Of a DNA stretch of 13,481 bases, positions 1 through 5,632 are shown piece by piece (position 1 is the stretch's first letter; every line of letters starts with the position of its first letter). The notes beneath the pieces are model-generated. The model had not been told where the DNA came from. It did no database searches and saw only the letters and a list, made by a program, of their open reading frames with translations. Source of the DNA: an uncultured Solirubrobacteraceae bacterium (GTDB taxonomy: Bacteria > Actinomycetota > Thermoleophilia > Solirubrobacterales > Solirubrobacteraceae); contig CATPAX010000143.1 of assembly GCA_955652215.1 (NCBI GenBank), forward strand, positions 1 through 13,481, written 5' to 3'. The position numbers and the translations under genes were made by a program.

Positions 1-362
1 CCCAGCCACTCCCCGGAGCAGAGCTTCGGTAGGTAGCGCTGCTTCTGCTCTTCAGTGCCCCAGCGCATGATCGAAGAGCACACGAGCGAGGTCTGTACGG
101 AGATCACCGTCCGCATCGCAGAGCACCCGCGTCCGACCTCCTCGACGATCACCGCGTAGGTGATGTAGTCGAGCCCGGCGCCGCCGTACTCGCGGGGGAC
201 GATCGCCCCGAGGTAGCCCTGATCGGCGAGCTTGGCGATCAGTTCGAGGTCGAAATGCTCGTTTCGATCGTTCTCGCGCGCACGCTCGACGATCTCGTTA
301 TCTGTGAAGTCACGCGCGGTATCACGAATCAGGCGCTGCTCATCATTAAGTTCGAAGTCCAT
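1..362 (-). CDS. acyl-CoA dehydrogenase, N-terminal part (3' end outside window)
   Basis: Read by me on the minus strand from ATG at 362-360; 120 codons are visible before the window edge. The protein opens MDFELNDEQRLIRDTARDF and continues with GYLGAIVPREYGGAGLDY, VGRGCSAMRTVISVQ and RWGTEEQKQRYLPKLCSGEW. These are the conserved helical N-terminal domain segments of FAD-dependent acyl-CoA dehydrogenases, which oxidise acyl-CoA thioesters to 2-enoyl-CoA in the cytosol. The central beta domain and the catalytic glutamate lie outside the window, so the substrate class (short-chain, glutaryl or other) cannot be decided. There is no Shine-Dalgarno site. A TAGCGT -10-like box ends 7 nt before the ATG, so the mRNA is probably leaderless. 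It is divergent from the cyclase fusion gene, with 41 bp between the two starts. Confidence 0.93.
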   Translation of the reverse strand, partial: MDFELNDEQRLIRDTARDFTDNEIVERARENDRNEHFDLELIAKLADQGYLGAIVPREYGGAGLDYITYAVIVEEVGRGCSAMRTVISVQTSLVCSSIMRWGTEEQKQRYLPKLCSGEWL

Positions 363-369
363 TGCCGGG

Positions 370-375
370 ACGCTA
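370..375 (-). promoter_or_regulatory. candidate -10 box (TAGCGT), leaderless acyl-CoA dehydrogenase gene
   Basis: On the minus strand TAGCGT is followed by 7 nt and then the ATG at 362. The spacing would put the transcription start at or next to the start codon. No convincing -35 was identified. Inference from spacing and the TANNNT pattern. Confidence 0.4.
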
Positions 376-388
376 GCGCAGGGGTAGG

Positions 389-394
389 TACGCT
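389..394 (+). promoter_or_regulatory. candidate -10 box (TACGCT), cyclase fusion gene
   Basis: TACGCT is followed by 9 nt and then the GTG start at 404. There is no Shine-Dalgarno site near the GTG, so a leaderless or near-leaderless transcript is likely. It faces the minus-strand box at 370-375 across 13 bp. Confidence 0.35.
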
Positions 395-403
395 GGCGGC
401 GCG

Positions 404-1726
404 GTGGTCCCGAGGACGAGATACGCGCGCAGCGGCGAGATGCACATCGCCTATCAGGTATTCGGGGACGGTCCGGTGGACCTGGTGTGGGTCCCAACCT
501 GGATCTGGCAGGTTGAGCACATCTGGGAGGAACCCTCCGTCGAGAAGCTGTTCCGCCAACTGGCGGCGTTCTCGAGGTTGATCATGTTCGACCGGCGTGG
601 CACGGGACTTTCGGACCCGGTGCTCGGGGCGCCCACGCTCGAGGAACAGATGGACGACGTCGCCGCCGTGATGGACGCGGTCGGCTCCGAGCGGGCGGCT
701 GTGTTCGCGATGCTCGAGGCGGGGTCGATGGCGTCCCTGTTCGCGGCCACCCACCCTGAGCGGACGAGCGCGCTGGTGCTGTACGAAGCGACCCCGCGGA
801 TGACGGCAACAGAGGGCTACGAGTGGCCGCCGACACGCGATGAGCGAGAGGCGATGGCGGAGGCCGCGCGGGCGGACTGGGGCTCCGGGGCACGCGTGCT
901 CGGCATCGCCAGCGGCCGTCCCACCGACCGTCTCCGCGAATGGGCTGGGCGGCTGGAGCGCTTGGCGGCCAGCCCAGCCACTGCCGCAGCGCTGACGCGA
1001 ATGCACAGTGAGACAGACGTCCGTGCCGTGCTGCCGTCGATTCAGGCGCCCACGCTGGTCCTCCACCGCCGCGAGGATCAGTTCATCGACGTTCGCCATT
1101 CGGAGTACATCGCCCGCGTCGTACCGGGTGCTCGCTTCGTCGAGCTGCCGGGGAGCCACACGCTTCCCTTCGGCCCCGGTCAGGACGAGCTCGTCGCCGA
1201 GATCCAGGAGTTCCTCACCGGCGCTCGCCACGCACCCGAGCCCGAGCGGGTCCTGGCCACCGTGATGTTTTCCGACATTGTCGACTCGACGCGGATCGCG
1301 TCCGAGCTTGGCGACCACCGCTGGCGCGAGCTCCTCGAAAGCCACGAGCGGGCGGTCGATGCCGAACTCGAGCGCCATCGCGGGCGCCAAGTGAAATCGC
1401 TGGGCGATGGCTTCCTCGCGACGTTTGATGGGCCGGCGCGGGCGATCCGGTGTGCCGTCGCGCTGCACGCCGCTGCACAGGGACGAGGGCTCGAGCTCCG
1501 AACCGGAGTGCACACGGGCGAGGTCGAGTTGATGGGCTCGGACGTGGGCGGGATCGCGGTCCACATAGGCGCCCGGGTTCTCGCGTGGGCAGATCCTGGC
1601 GAAGTGCTCGTGTCGGGCACGGTCAAGGACCTCGTGGTCGGCTCGCGTATCGGCTTTCGAGATCGAGGCGAGCGCGATCTGAAGGGAGTTCCTGGGCGCT
1701 GGCGGCTCTGGTCGGTGGAGGAGTAA
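404..1726 (+). CDS. alpha/beta-hydrolase-fold / class III adenylate (guanylate) cyclase fusion
   Basis: This is a 440-aa protein. Residues about 1-275 form an alpha/beta-hydrolase fold and about 284-440 a class III nucleotide cyclase (CHD) domain, a fusion common in Actinomycetota. The cyclase part shows FSDIVDST with metal-binding D291 and the second metal Asp at D294 or D335 (KSLGDGF). K331 is the likely purine-selecting Lys, and R391 lies in VHIGAR. The usual transition-state Asn position is His387. In the hydrolase part the C-terminal His is kept (LPGSHTLPF), but the nucleophile elbow reads FAMLEAG, with Leu104 where family members have Ser. The hydrolase is therefore probably non-catalytic and may act as a ligand-binding or regulatory module. 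I chose GTG at 404 because RTRYARSGEMHIAYQVFG is the conserved N-terminus; ATG at 440 would cut into it. It makes cAMP or cGMP from ATP or GTP if active. The gene is convergent with the secreted repeat protein gene. Confidence 0.9.
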   Translation: MVPRTRYARSGEMHIAYQVFGDGPVDLVWVPTWIWQVEHIWEEPSVEKLFRQLAAFSRLIMFDRRGTGLSDPVLGAPTLEEQMDDVAAVMDAVGSERAAVFAMLEAGSMASLFAATHPERTSALVLYEATPRMTATEGYEWPPTRDEREAMAEAARADWGSGARVLGIASGRPTDRLREWAGRLERLAASPATAAALTRMHSETDVRAVLPSIQAPTLVLHRREDQFIDVRHSEYIARVVPGARFVELPGSHTLPFGPGQDELVAEIQEFLTGARHAPEPERVLATVMFSDIVDSTRIASELGDHRWRELLESHERAVDAELERHRGRQVKSLGDGFLATFDGPARAIRCAVALHAAAQGRGLELRTGVHTGEVELMGSDVGGIAVHIGARVLAWADPGEVLVSGTVKDLVVGSRIGFRDRGERDLKGVPGRWRLWSVEE

Positions 1727-1742
1727 CCGCTCGCGACGACGA

Positions 1743-1768
1743 CCGGCCCCCGCGGGCGCGCGGGCCGG
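1743..1768. terminator. GC-rich hairpin between convergent genes
   Basis: CCGGCCC (1743-1749) pairs with GGGCCGG (1762-1768) in the 69-bp gap between the cyclase gene stop and the stop of the secreted protein gene. There is no clear U-run, as is usual in high-GC actinobacteria. It could serve both directions. Confidence 0.4.
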
Positions 1769-1795
1769 AAGTCGTTTCACCGATGCTGCTGTGCC

Positions 1796-3088
1796 CTACG
1801 ACGCAGGCGGCAGGCTCCCCGAACCTGGCTGAAGCGTCACATTGATGGACACCGGCATCGACGCCCCGCCGACGTTCTGCGGGTCACCCGGGACGCGCGC
1901 ACGAAACACGTGCGGCCCCGCATTCCCAAACGTCCAGGAGAACTGGAACGTCGAGTTGTTCCTGACGAAGCGCACCTCGACCGCGTGCCAGTCGCCATCC
2001 TTGCCCAGGCGCTGGAGATACACGACGTCGCCCGCCTTGTCGGGCAGGACCGTTCCGGTCAAGGTTACGATCTGGCCCACTGAGGCCGTGGGGCTGCTCG
2101 ACGCCAGTGTCAGCACGTCCTGAACTCCTTCGTAGAGGACTGCGCTATGCCGCGCCGGGGCAAACGTGGTACGCACCTGGTACAGCGTGTTGCTCGTTGG
2201 CATTTGAGGGCCGAACGTGTAACTGCCGTCCGTACCGGTGGTGGTATCTCCGAACGCCATCCACTTGCCGCCGACGGTCCGTGCGAACAGCGTCACCGGG
2301 GTGTTGGCTTCAGGCGTAGTGCTGCTACTCGACTGATCAAGGACACCAGATATGGTCACTGTGCTTCCGTCCGGGATGATTGGCTTCGAGCTCGAGATTG
2401 TGAAACCGGGCTCCTGAGCCTGCTCGATCGTCACCGGAACAGAGTCGGACTCGCCGCGGATGTTGCGGTTGTCGCCGCGGATTACTGCGCGGACCGAGTA
2501 GACACCGGGAAAGCGGAACCGGTAGGTGATCGCATAGTCCGAGCCAGGTCCGATCAGACCCGACTTGATCGTGTGCCATTCATCCGAGGCACCGAGCTGC
2601 GTCTGGAGATACACCAGACCAAACGCATGGTTCGGTGTGACGTGGCCTGTGAACACGATCGGCTTGCGGGTGACCTGCGAGCTCTGGCTGGCGCCTATGC
2701 TCACCAGGGCCGCGACGCGCTCTCGGACTGTCCGGCTGTGGACACCGTGGATGCCCTCTTCACGTACGAACCAGTCGCGATTTGTCATCACGACATCCTC
2801 AGCACGGGTGAATTCATAGAACCCGCTCGGCGCCGTGGTGGTCTGGCTCACACGCGTGTAACCGGGAATCCCGGCAATGTGGTGATAGAGAATGATGGTT
2901 TGACCCCCGACGGGTGGGTTGTTGAGCTGCCCGTAGATCAGCACCCCTTCGCCCGCGAGAATCGGGTTGGGAGTAGCATTGATCGTCAAACCGCGGTTGT
3001 GCTTCGGCGCAGCGTTGCCCACACCCGGAATGGCTAGTGCCATGAGCGCGGTGACAATCGATGCGAGCACAGTAAAGCGTAGGCGCAT
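1796..3088 (-). CDS. secreted protein with four tandem Ig-like beta-sandwich repeats
   Basis: The ORF is open further upstream, but ATG at 3088 is clearly the start: it follows AGGAGG by 4 nt and begins a signal peptide (MRLRF, then a hydrophobic core to about residue 20, and GNAA with likely cleavage near residue 26-27). The 430-aa product then has four repeats of about 95 residues: 34-128, 129-223, 228-323 and 325-420. Each is rich in Val, Thr and Gly and of beta-sandwich character (bacterial Ig/fibronectin-like). Repeats 2 and 4 share VYLQ...DEWH or VYLQ...GDWH and an ending like VYSVRAVIRGD or PHVFRARVPGD. Repeats 1 and 3 share a PI(L/I)-x-G-x-x-V-x-I-x-G opening, giving an A-B-A-B order. 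There is no LPXTG motif, C-terminal membrane anchor or catalytic motif. It is probably a surface or extracellular binding or structural protein of unknown role. Confidence 0.85.
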   Translation of the reverse strand: MRLRFTVLASIVTALMALAIPGVGNAAPKHNRGLTINATPNPILAGEGVLIYGQLNNPPVGGQTIILYHHIAGIPGYTRVSQTTTAPSGFYEFTRAEDVVMTNRDWFVREEGIHGVHSRTVRERVAALVSIGASQSSQVTRKPIVFTGHVTPNHAFGLVYLQTQLGASDEWHTIKSGLIGPGSDYAITYRFRFPGVYSVRAVIRGDNRNIRGESDSVPVTIEQAQEPGFTISSSKPIIPDGSTVTISGVLDQSSSSTTPEANTPVTLFARTVGGKWMAFGDTTTGTDGSYTFGPQMPTSNTLYQVRTTFAPARHSAVLYEGVQDVLTLASSSPTASVGQIVTLTGTVLPDKAGDVVYLQRLGKDGDWHAVEVRFVRNNSTFQFSWTFGNAGPHVFRARVPGDPQNVGGASMPVSINVTLQPGSGSLPPAS

Positions 3089-3092
3089 ACTG

Positions 3093-3098
3093 CCTCCT
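3093..3098 (-). promoter_or_regulatory. strong Shine-Dalgarno site of the secreted protein gene
   Basis: AGGAGG on the minus strand ends 4 nt before ATG at 3088. It fixes the start and excludes the 78-codon upstream extension. It is the only full consensus ribosome-binding site in the window. Confidence 0.85.
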
Positions 3099-3230
3099 TC
3101 ACTGCTGTCGTTTGATTTTTCTCCGCACCGCCCGCGCCCGGCTTGTTCACGGTGGTGCCTTCGGGTGGTAGTAACACGGATACCGGGGACGAGTTGCGCA
3201 GCGCTCGCCAGTCGGATTCCGAAAATTGAG

Positions 3231-3236
3231 TACACT
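3231..3236 (+). promoter_or_regulatory. candidate -10 box (TACACT), leaderless small membrane protein gene
   Basis: TACACT is followed by GGCCGGCG (8 nt) and the GTG start at 3245. The transcript would begin at or within 1-2 nt of the start codon. No Shine-Dalgarno site is present. Confidence 0.45.
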
Positions 3237-3244
3237 GGCCGGCG

Positions 3245-3514
3245 GTGGACCCGTTTGCGCTCGTCCTGCTGGGCGGTGCCGTGGCTCTGGCAGTGGTGGT
3301 GTGGCTGCTGGGCAGGTACCACCCCGGCTCTGGCAGCGAGCAGCTCGGCTTGAGATCGAGCCGGGAGATCACCGAGATGCGCGAAGCCCTCGAGGCGGAG
3401 GACCTAGAGCAGATGCTCACCGCTCATAACGCGCGGCGGAAGGCGCGAGGCGAGCCGGTCATGACGCTCGACGAGCTCGTGCGGCGGGCGAACCGGAATT
3501 ACGGCGAGGGCTGA
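3245..3514 (+). CDS. small single-span membrane protein, function unknown
   Basis: An 89-aa product starting at GTG. Residues about 4-23 (FALVLLGGAVALAVVVWLLG) are one hydrophobic membrane helix. The rest is a charged, probably helical cytosolic tail (REITEMREALEAEDLEQML, then ARRKARGEPVMTLDELVRRAN). I do not recognise the family. The long acidic-basic helix could be a protein-binding tail. A -10-like box 8 nt before the GTG, and no ribosome-binding site, suggest a leaderless mRNA. The next gene starts 19 bp downstream on the same strand, so the two are probably co-transcribed. Third-position G/C bias agrees with real coding. Confidence 0.7.
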   Translation: MDPFALVLLGGAVALAVVVWLLGRYHPGSGSEQLGLRSSREITEMREALEAEDLEQMLTAHNARRKARGEPVMTLDELVRRANRNYGEG

Positions 3515-3533
3515 GAGGCTTTCGCGGGACCAG

Positions 3534-4022
3534 ATGGCGCGGTGCCTGATAGTCGGCTGCGGCTGCAGGGGGTTAGTGCTGGCGCGTGAGCTGATCGCAC
3601 GAGGCCACTCCGTCCGAGGCAGCACCCGCCGGGCTGAGCGCTGCTCCGCGATCGAGGAGTTCGGCGCCGAGGCGGTGATCGGCGACCCGGACCGGGTTGC
3701 GAGTTTGGCGCCGGCGTTCGAGCAGGTGACGGTAGCTTGCCTGCTGCTCGGGTCCGCGACGGGAACCCGCGAGGGGCTGGCTGCTTTGCACGGCTCGAGG
3801 CTCGAGATGATCCTTCTGAGGATGCTCGATACGACTATCCGCGGGATCGTCTACGAAGCCGGCGGAGACGTCGACCCCGTAGTCCTCAGAGCAGGTGCAC
3901 AGCGAGTGCGGGATTTCTGCGAGGACTCGCGGATCCCCTACGCGGTCCTGACCACCGAGCCCGCCAGCCATGCCGCTTGGCTCGTTCAGGCCAGGCGAGC
4001 CGTCCTCGAGGTGCTCGCCTGA
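3534..4022 (+). CDS. short NAD(P)-binding Rossmann-fold protein
   Basis: A 162-aa product. The N-terminus has beta strand CLIVG, then the dinucleotide loop G8-x-G10-x-x-G13 (VGCGCRGLVLARELIARGHS) and VRGSTRR, where basic residues follow strand 2, as in NADP-preferring atypical SDR or epimerase-like proteins. The middle part (EAVIGDPDRVASLAPAFEQVTVACLLLGSA) follows the strand-helix order of that fold. There is no SDR YxxxK pair, and the chain is about half the length of an epimerase, so it is probably a binding or regulatory protein or a very reduced member. It lies 19 bp after the small membrane protein gene. Its stop TGA lies in a 10-bp perfect palindrome shared with the stop of the convergent Nudix gene. 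Confidence 0.75.
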   Translation: MARCLIVGCGCRGLVLARELIARGHSVRGSTRRAERCSAIEEFGAEAVIGDPDRVASLAPAFEQVTVACLLLGSATGTREGLAALHGSRLEMILLRMLDTTIRGIVYEAGGDVDPVVLRAGAQRVRDFCEDSRIPYAVLTTEPASHAAWLVQARRAVLEVLA

Positions 4023-4029
4023 GCGCTCA
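4020..4029. repeat. palindrome TGAGCGCTCA containing both convergent stop codons
   Basis: The first three bases are the plus-strand stop of the Rossmann gene, and the last three are the minus-strand stop of the Nudix gene. It is too short and loop-less to count as a terminator on its own. Confidence 0.5.
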
Positions 4030-4611
4030 GCGCTCGATCCCGGCGACCCGCTCGATCAGCTCGGAGAGGATCCGTGCCGTGGCGCCCCAGATCAAATGCT
4101 GCCCGATGCTGTAGGCATCGGTCAGAATCGGAATGCCACGACGGACCAGTCGCCGCCGGCCGAAGCCGCCGCGTAGCGAGGCCAGCGATAGCTCGATTAC
4201 CTGCTCGACCTCCCGCGGCTGGAGCGTCCAGCGCATGCCGGGCTCGATCACGCCGACAAATGGATAGACGGCGTAGCCCGTCGCGATCGTTGGGGTGGGG
4301 GTGAGCGCGCCGATGATCTCGACCCCAGTCGCGGGGAGCCCGATCTCCTCATGCGCTTCACGCAGTGCCGTGGCCACCAGATCGGGTTCTCCCTGCTCTT
4401 GGCGGCCACCGGGAAACGAGATCTCGCCGGCGTGGCGGCGCAGATCGTGGCGGCGCTCGGTCAGGACCACGTGGAGCTCGCCGCGCTCGAGATAGAGGGG
4501 CACGAGTACGGCGGCCCGCGTCCGCCCCGCCACGGGGATGTTCATCGCCGTCTCGGGTGTCAGAAGGACGCCCGAGAGCTGCGAGCGCAGCGGCTCGGTC
4601 CGCGCTGCCAT
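4027..4611 (-). CDS. Nudix hydrolase, CoA pyrophosphatase (NudL-like)
   Basis: Starting at ATG 4611 the product has 194 aa. The CoA-type signature is at residues 50-69: LTERRHDLRRHAGEISFPGG. The Nudix helix follows at 84-92 (REAHEEIGL), supplying the metal-binding glutamates. The loop between them is one residue longer than the classic Nudix box, as in NudL proteins. Family members cleave CoA and acyl-CoA to 3',5'-ADP and phosphopantetheine derivatives, so a role in CoA turnover is likely. The ORF is open upstream to 4728, but that extension overlaps the divergent nicotinamidase gene and lacks family similarity. A TATAGT box 6 nt before ATG 4611 supports this start and a leaderless mRNA. It is divergent from the nicotinamidase gene over 22 bp. 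Confidence 0.88.
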   Translation of the reverse strand: MAARTEPLRSQLSGVLLTPETAMNIPVAGRTRAAVLVPLYLERGELHVVLTERRHDLRRHAGEISFPGGRQEQGEPDLVATALREAHEEIGLPATGVEIIGALTPTPTIATGYAVYPFVGVIEPGMRWTLQPREVEQVIELSLASLRGGFGRRRLVRRGIPILTDAYSIGQHLIWGATARILSELIERVAGIER

Positions 4612-4617
4612 CGCGTG

Positions 4618-4623
4618 ACTATA
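4618..4623 (-). promoter_or_regulatory. -10 box (TATAGT) of the Nudix gene
   Basis: TATAGT on the minus strand is followed by CACGCG and ATG 4611. It overlaps, by four bases, the oppositely oriented -10 box of the nicotinamidase gene at 4620-4625. Confidence 0.55.
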
Positions 4624-4625
4624 TT
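4620..4625 (+). promoter_or_regulatory. -10 box (TATATT) of the nicotinamidase gene
   Basis: TATATT is followed by GGCCGCTG and ATG 4634, with no room for a 5' leader. It shares bases 4620-4623 with the minus-strand -10 box of the Nudix gene. Confidence 0.55.
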
Positions 4626-4633
4626 GGCCGCTG

Positions 4634-5170
4634 ATGGAGGCTCTGATCGTCGTCGATGTGCAGAACCATTTCTGTCCGGGTGGCGCTCTTGCCGTTGCGC
4701 AGGGCGACGCCGTCCTCGCGCCGGTCAATCGCCTAGCGGAGACAGCACAGTTCGTGATCGCAACCCGCGATTGGCATCCTGCCGAGCACGGCTCGTTCGC
4801 ATCAGCCGGAGGCCGATGGCCTGCTCACTGCGTGGCCGGGACACCCGGCGCAGAGCTGCATCCCGGGATCGATCTGCGCAACGTCGACCTCGTCCTCGAC
4901 AAGGGCACGCACCCTGAGCGCGACGGGTATTCCGCGTTCGAGGACACCGGCCTAGAGCAGCTGCTGCACGACCGCGACGTCGACACCGTGCGCGTTGCCG
5001 GGCTGGCGCTCGACTACTGCGTCAAGGCCACGGCGCTCGACGCAAAGCGCGCCGGGTTCGACGTGATTGTCCACCTGGGCGCGGCTCGGGCGGTTGAGGC
5101 GAGCCCGGGCGATGCCGCCCGGGCTGTGGCGGAGCTGCGCGACTCCGGTATCAACGTCGTGGACGATTGA
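4634..5170 (+). CDS. pncA: nicotinamidase (isochorismatase-like hydrolase)
   Basis: A 178-aa product, close to the usual length of bacterial nicotinamidases. The catalytic triad is D8 (IVVDVQNHFCPGG), K90 (VLDKGTHPERDGYSAF) and C129 (LALDYCVKATALDA). The metal site is D46, H48 and H52 in TRDWHPAEHGSF plus H65 in WPAHCVAGTPGAELHP. It hydrolyses nicotinamide to nicotinate and ammonia in the NAD salvage pathway. By family knowledge such enzymes also activate pyrazinamide. ATG 4634 is the natural N-terminus of the first strand. The gene sits 22 bp from the divergent Nudix gene and ends 12 bp before the convergent OsmC-like gene. No salvage partner such as pncB is in the window. Confidence 0.93.
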   Translation: MEALIVVDVQNHFCPGGALAVAQGDAVLAPVNRLAETAQFVIATRDWHPAEHGSFASAGGRWPAHCVAGTPGAELHPGIDLRNVDLVLDKGTHPERDGYSAFEDTGLEQLLHDRDVDTVRVAGLALDYCVKATALDAKRAGFDVIVHLGAARAVEASPGDAARAVAELRDSGINVVDD

Positions 5171-5177
5171 GACGCTA

Positions 5178-5195
5178 CGCCGCTATCTAGCGGCG
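5178..5195. terminator. hairpin between convergent pncA and OsmC-like genes
   Basis: CGCCGCTA (5178-5185) is the exact reverse complement of TAGCGGCG (5188-5195), giving a stem of about 7 bp with a 4-nt loop. It overlaps the TAG stop of the OsmC-like gene. There is no U-run, so termination is only a possibility. Confidence 0.4.
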
Positions 5196-5596
5196 GGCGC
5201 TACAAGGTCCACACGTTCCTCGAAAGCAACCTCGCCGGCGAGCGTCCGGTGAACGGGACATCTGCCGGCGATCGCCCGCAACCGATCGACCTGCTCGTCG
5301 CTGCAGTCCGCCGACAGGCGCAGGACCAGACTGAAGGTGGTCGGCGCCCCTCTCGCCGCCGGAGTGTATTCGCACTGGACCTCGACCGACCCGATGTCCC
5401 ATCCCTTGTGCTGCGCGTACATCTCTAGCGTCACCGCGGTGCAGGAAGCGAGGCTCGCTGCCAGCAGCTCCTGAGGGCTCGGGCCCTGGTCCTCGCCACC
5501 GATCTCAACGGGCTCGTCGACCGTCAGGTGATGCTGACGGACGTCGACCTGATGGGTCAACGTCGTCCGTGCGCTCCGGCGGGCGGTGGCTTTCAT
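5183..5596 (-). CDS. OsmC/Ohr family thiol peroxidase-like protein
   Basis: A 137-aa product from ATG 5596. The family pattern is clear: GPSPQELLAASLASCTAVTLEMYAQ, with peroxidatic C52 at the start of the long helix, and the second cysteine C113 in GRCPVHRTL. E43 sits at the position of the conserved glutamate. OsmC-type enzymes reduce organic hydroperoxides in the cytosol with dithiol reductants. The SPQELL and CPVHRTL forms are nearer OsmC/YhfA-like members than Ohr. The gene follows the DUF1015 gene on the same strand by 36 bp and may be co-transcribed with it. A TAGGAT box 13 nt before the ATG could give it a separate promoter with a leader of about 6 nt. No Shine-Dalgarno site is seen. 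Confidence 0.9.
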   Translation of the reverse strand: MKATARRSARTTLTHQVDVRQHHLTVDEPVEIGGEDQGPSPQELLAASLASCTAVTLEMYAQHKGWDIGSVEVQCEYTPAARGAPTTFSLVLRLSADCSDEQVDRLRAIAGRCPVHRTLAGEVAFEERVDLVAPAAR

Positions 5597-5609
5597 CGTT
5601 TCAGCGGCG

Positions 5610-5615
5610 ATCCTA
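5610..5615 (-). promoter_or_regulatory. candidate -10 box (TAGGAT), OsmC-like gene
   Basis: Minus-strand TAGGAT lies 13 nt before ATG 5596, within the 36-bp gap after the DUF1015 gene. It would allow expression independent of that gene. No -35 was recognised. Confidence 0.3.
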
Positions 5616-5632
5616 TCGGTGTGGCGGGCGGC

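Noticed and set aside
329..1780. Long minus-strand open frame (483 codons) opposite the cyclase fusion gene
   Set aside because: It is arginine/histidine/proline-rich with no domain, and the plus strand carries clear hydrolase and cyclase motifs. It is open because of third-position G/C bias.
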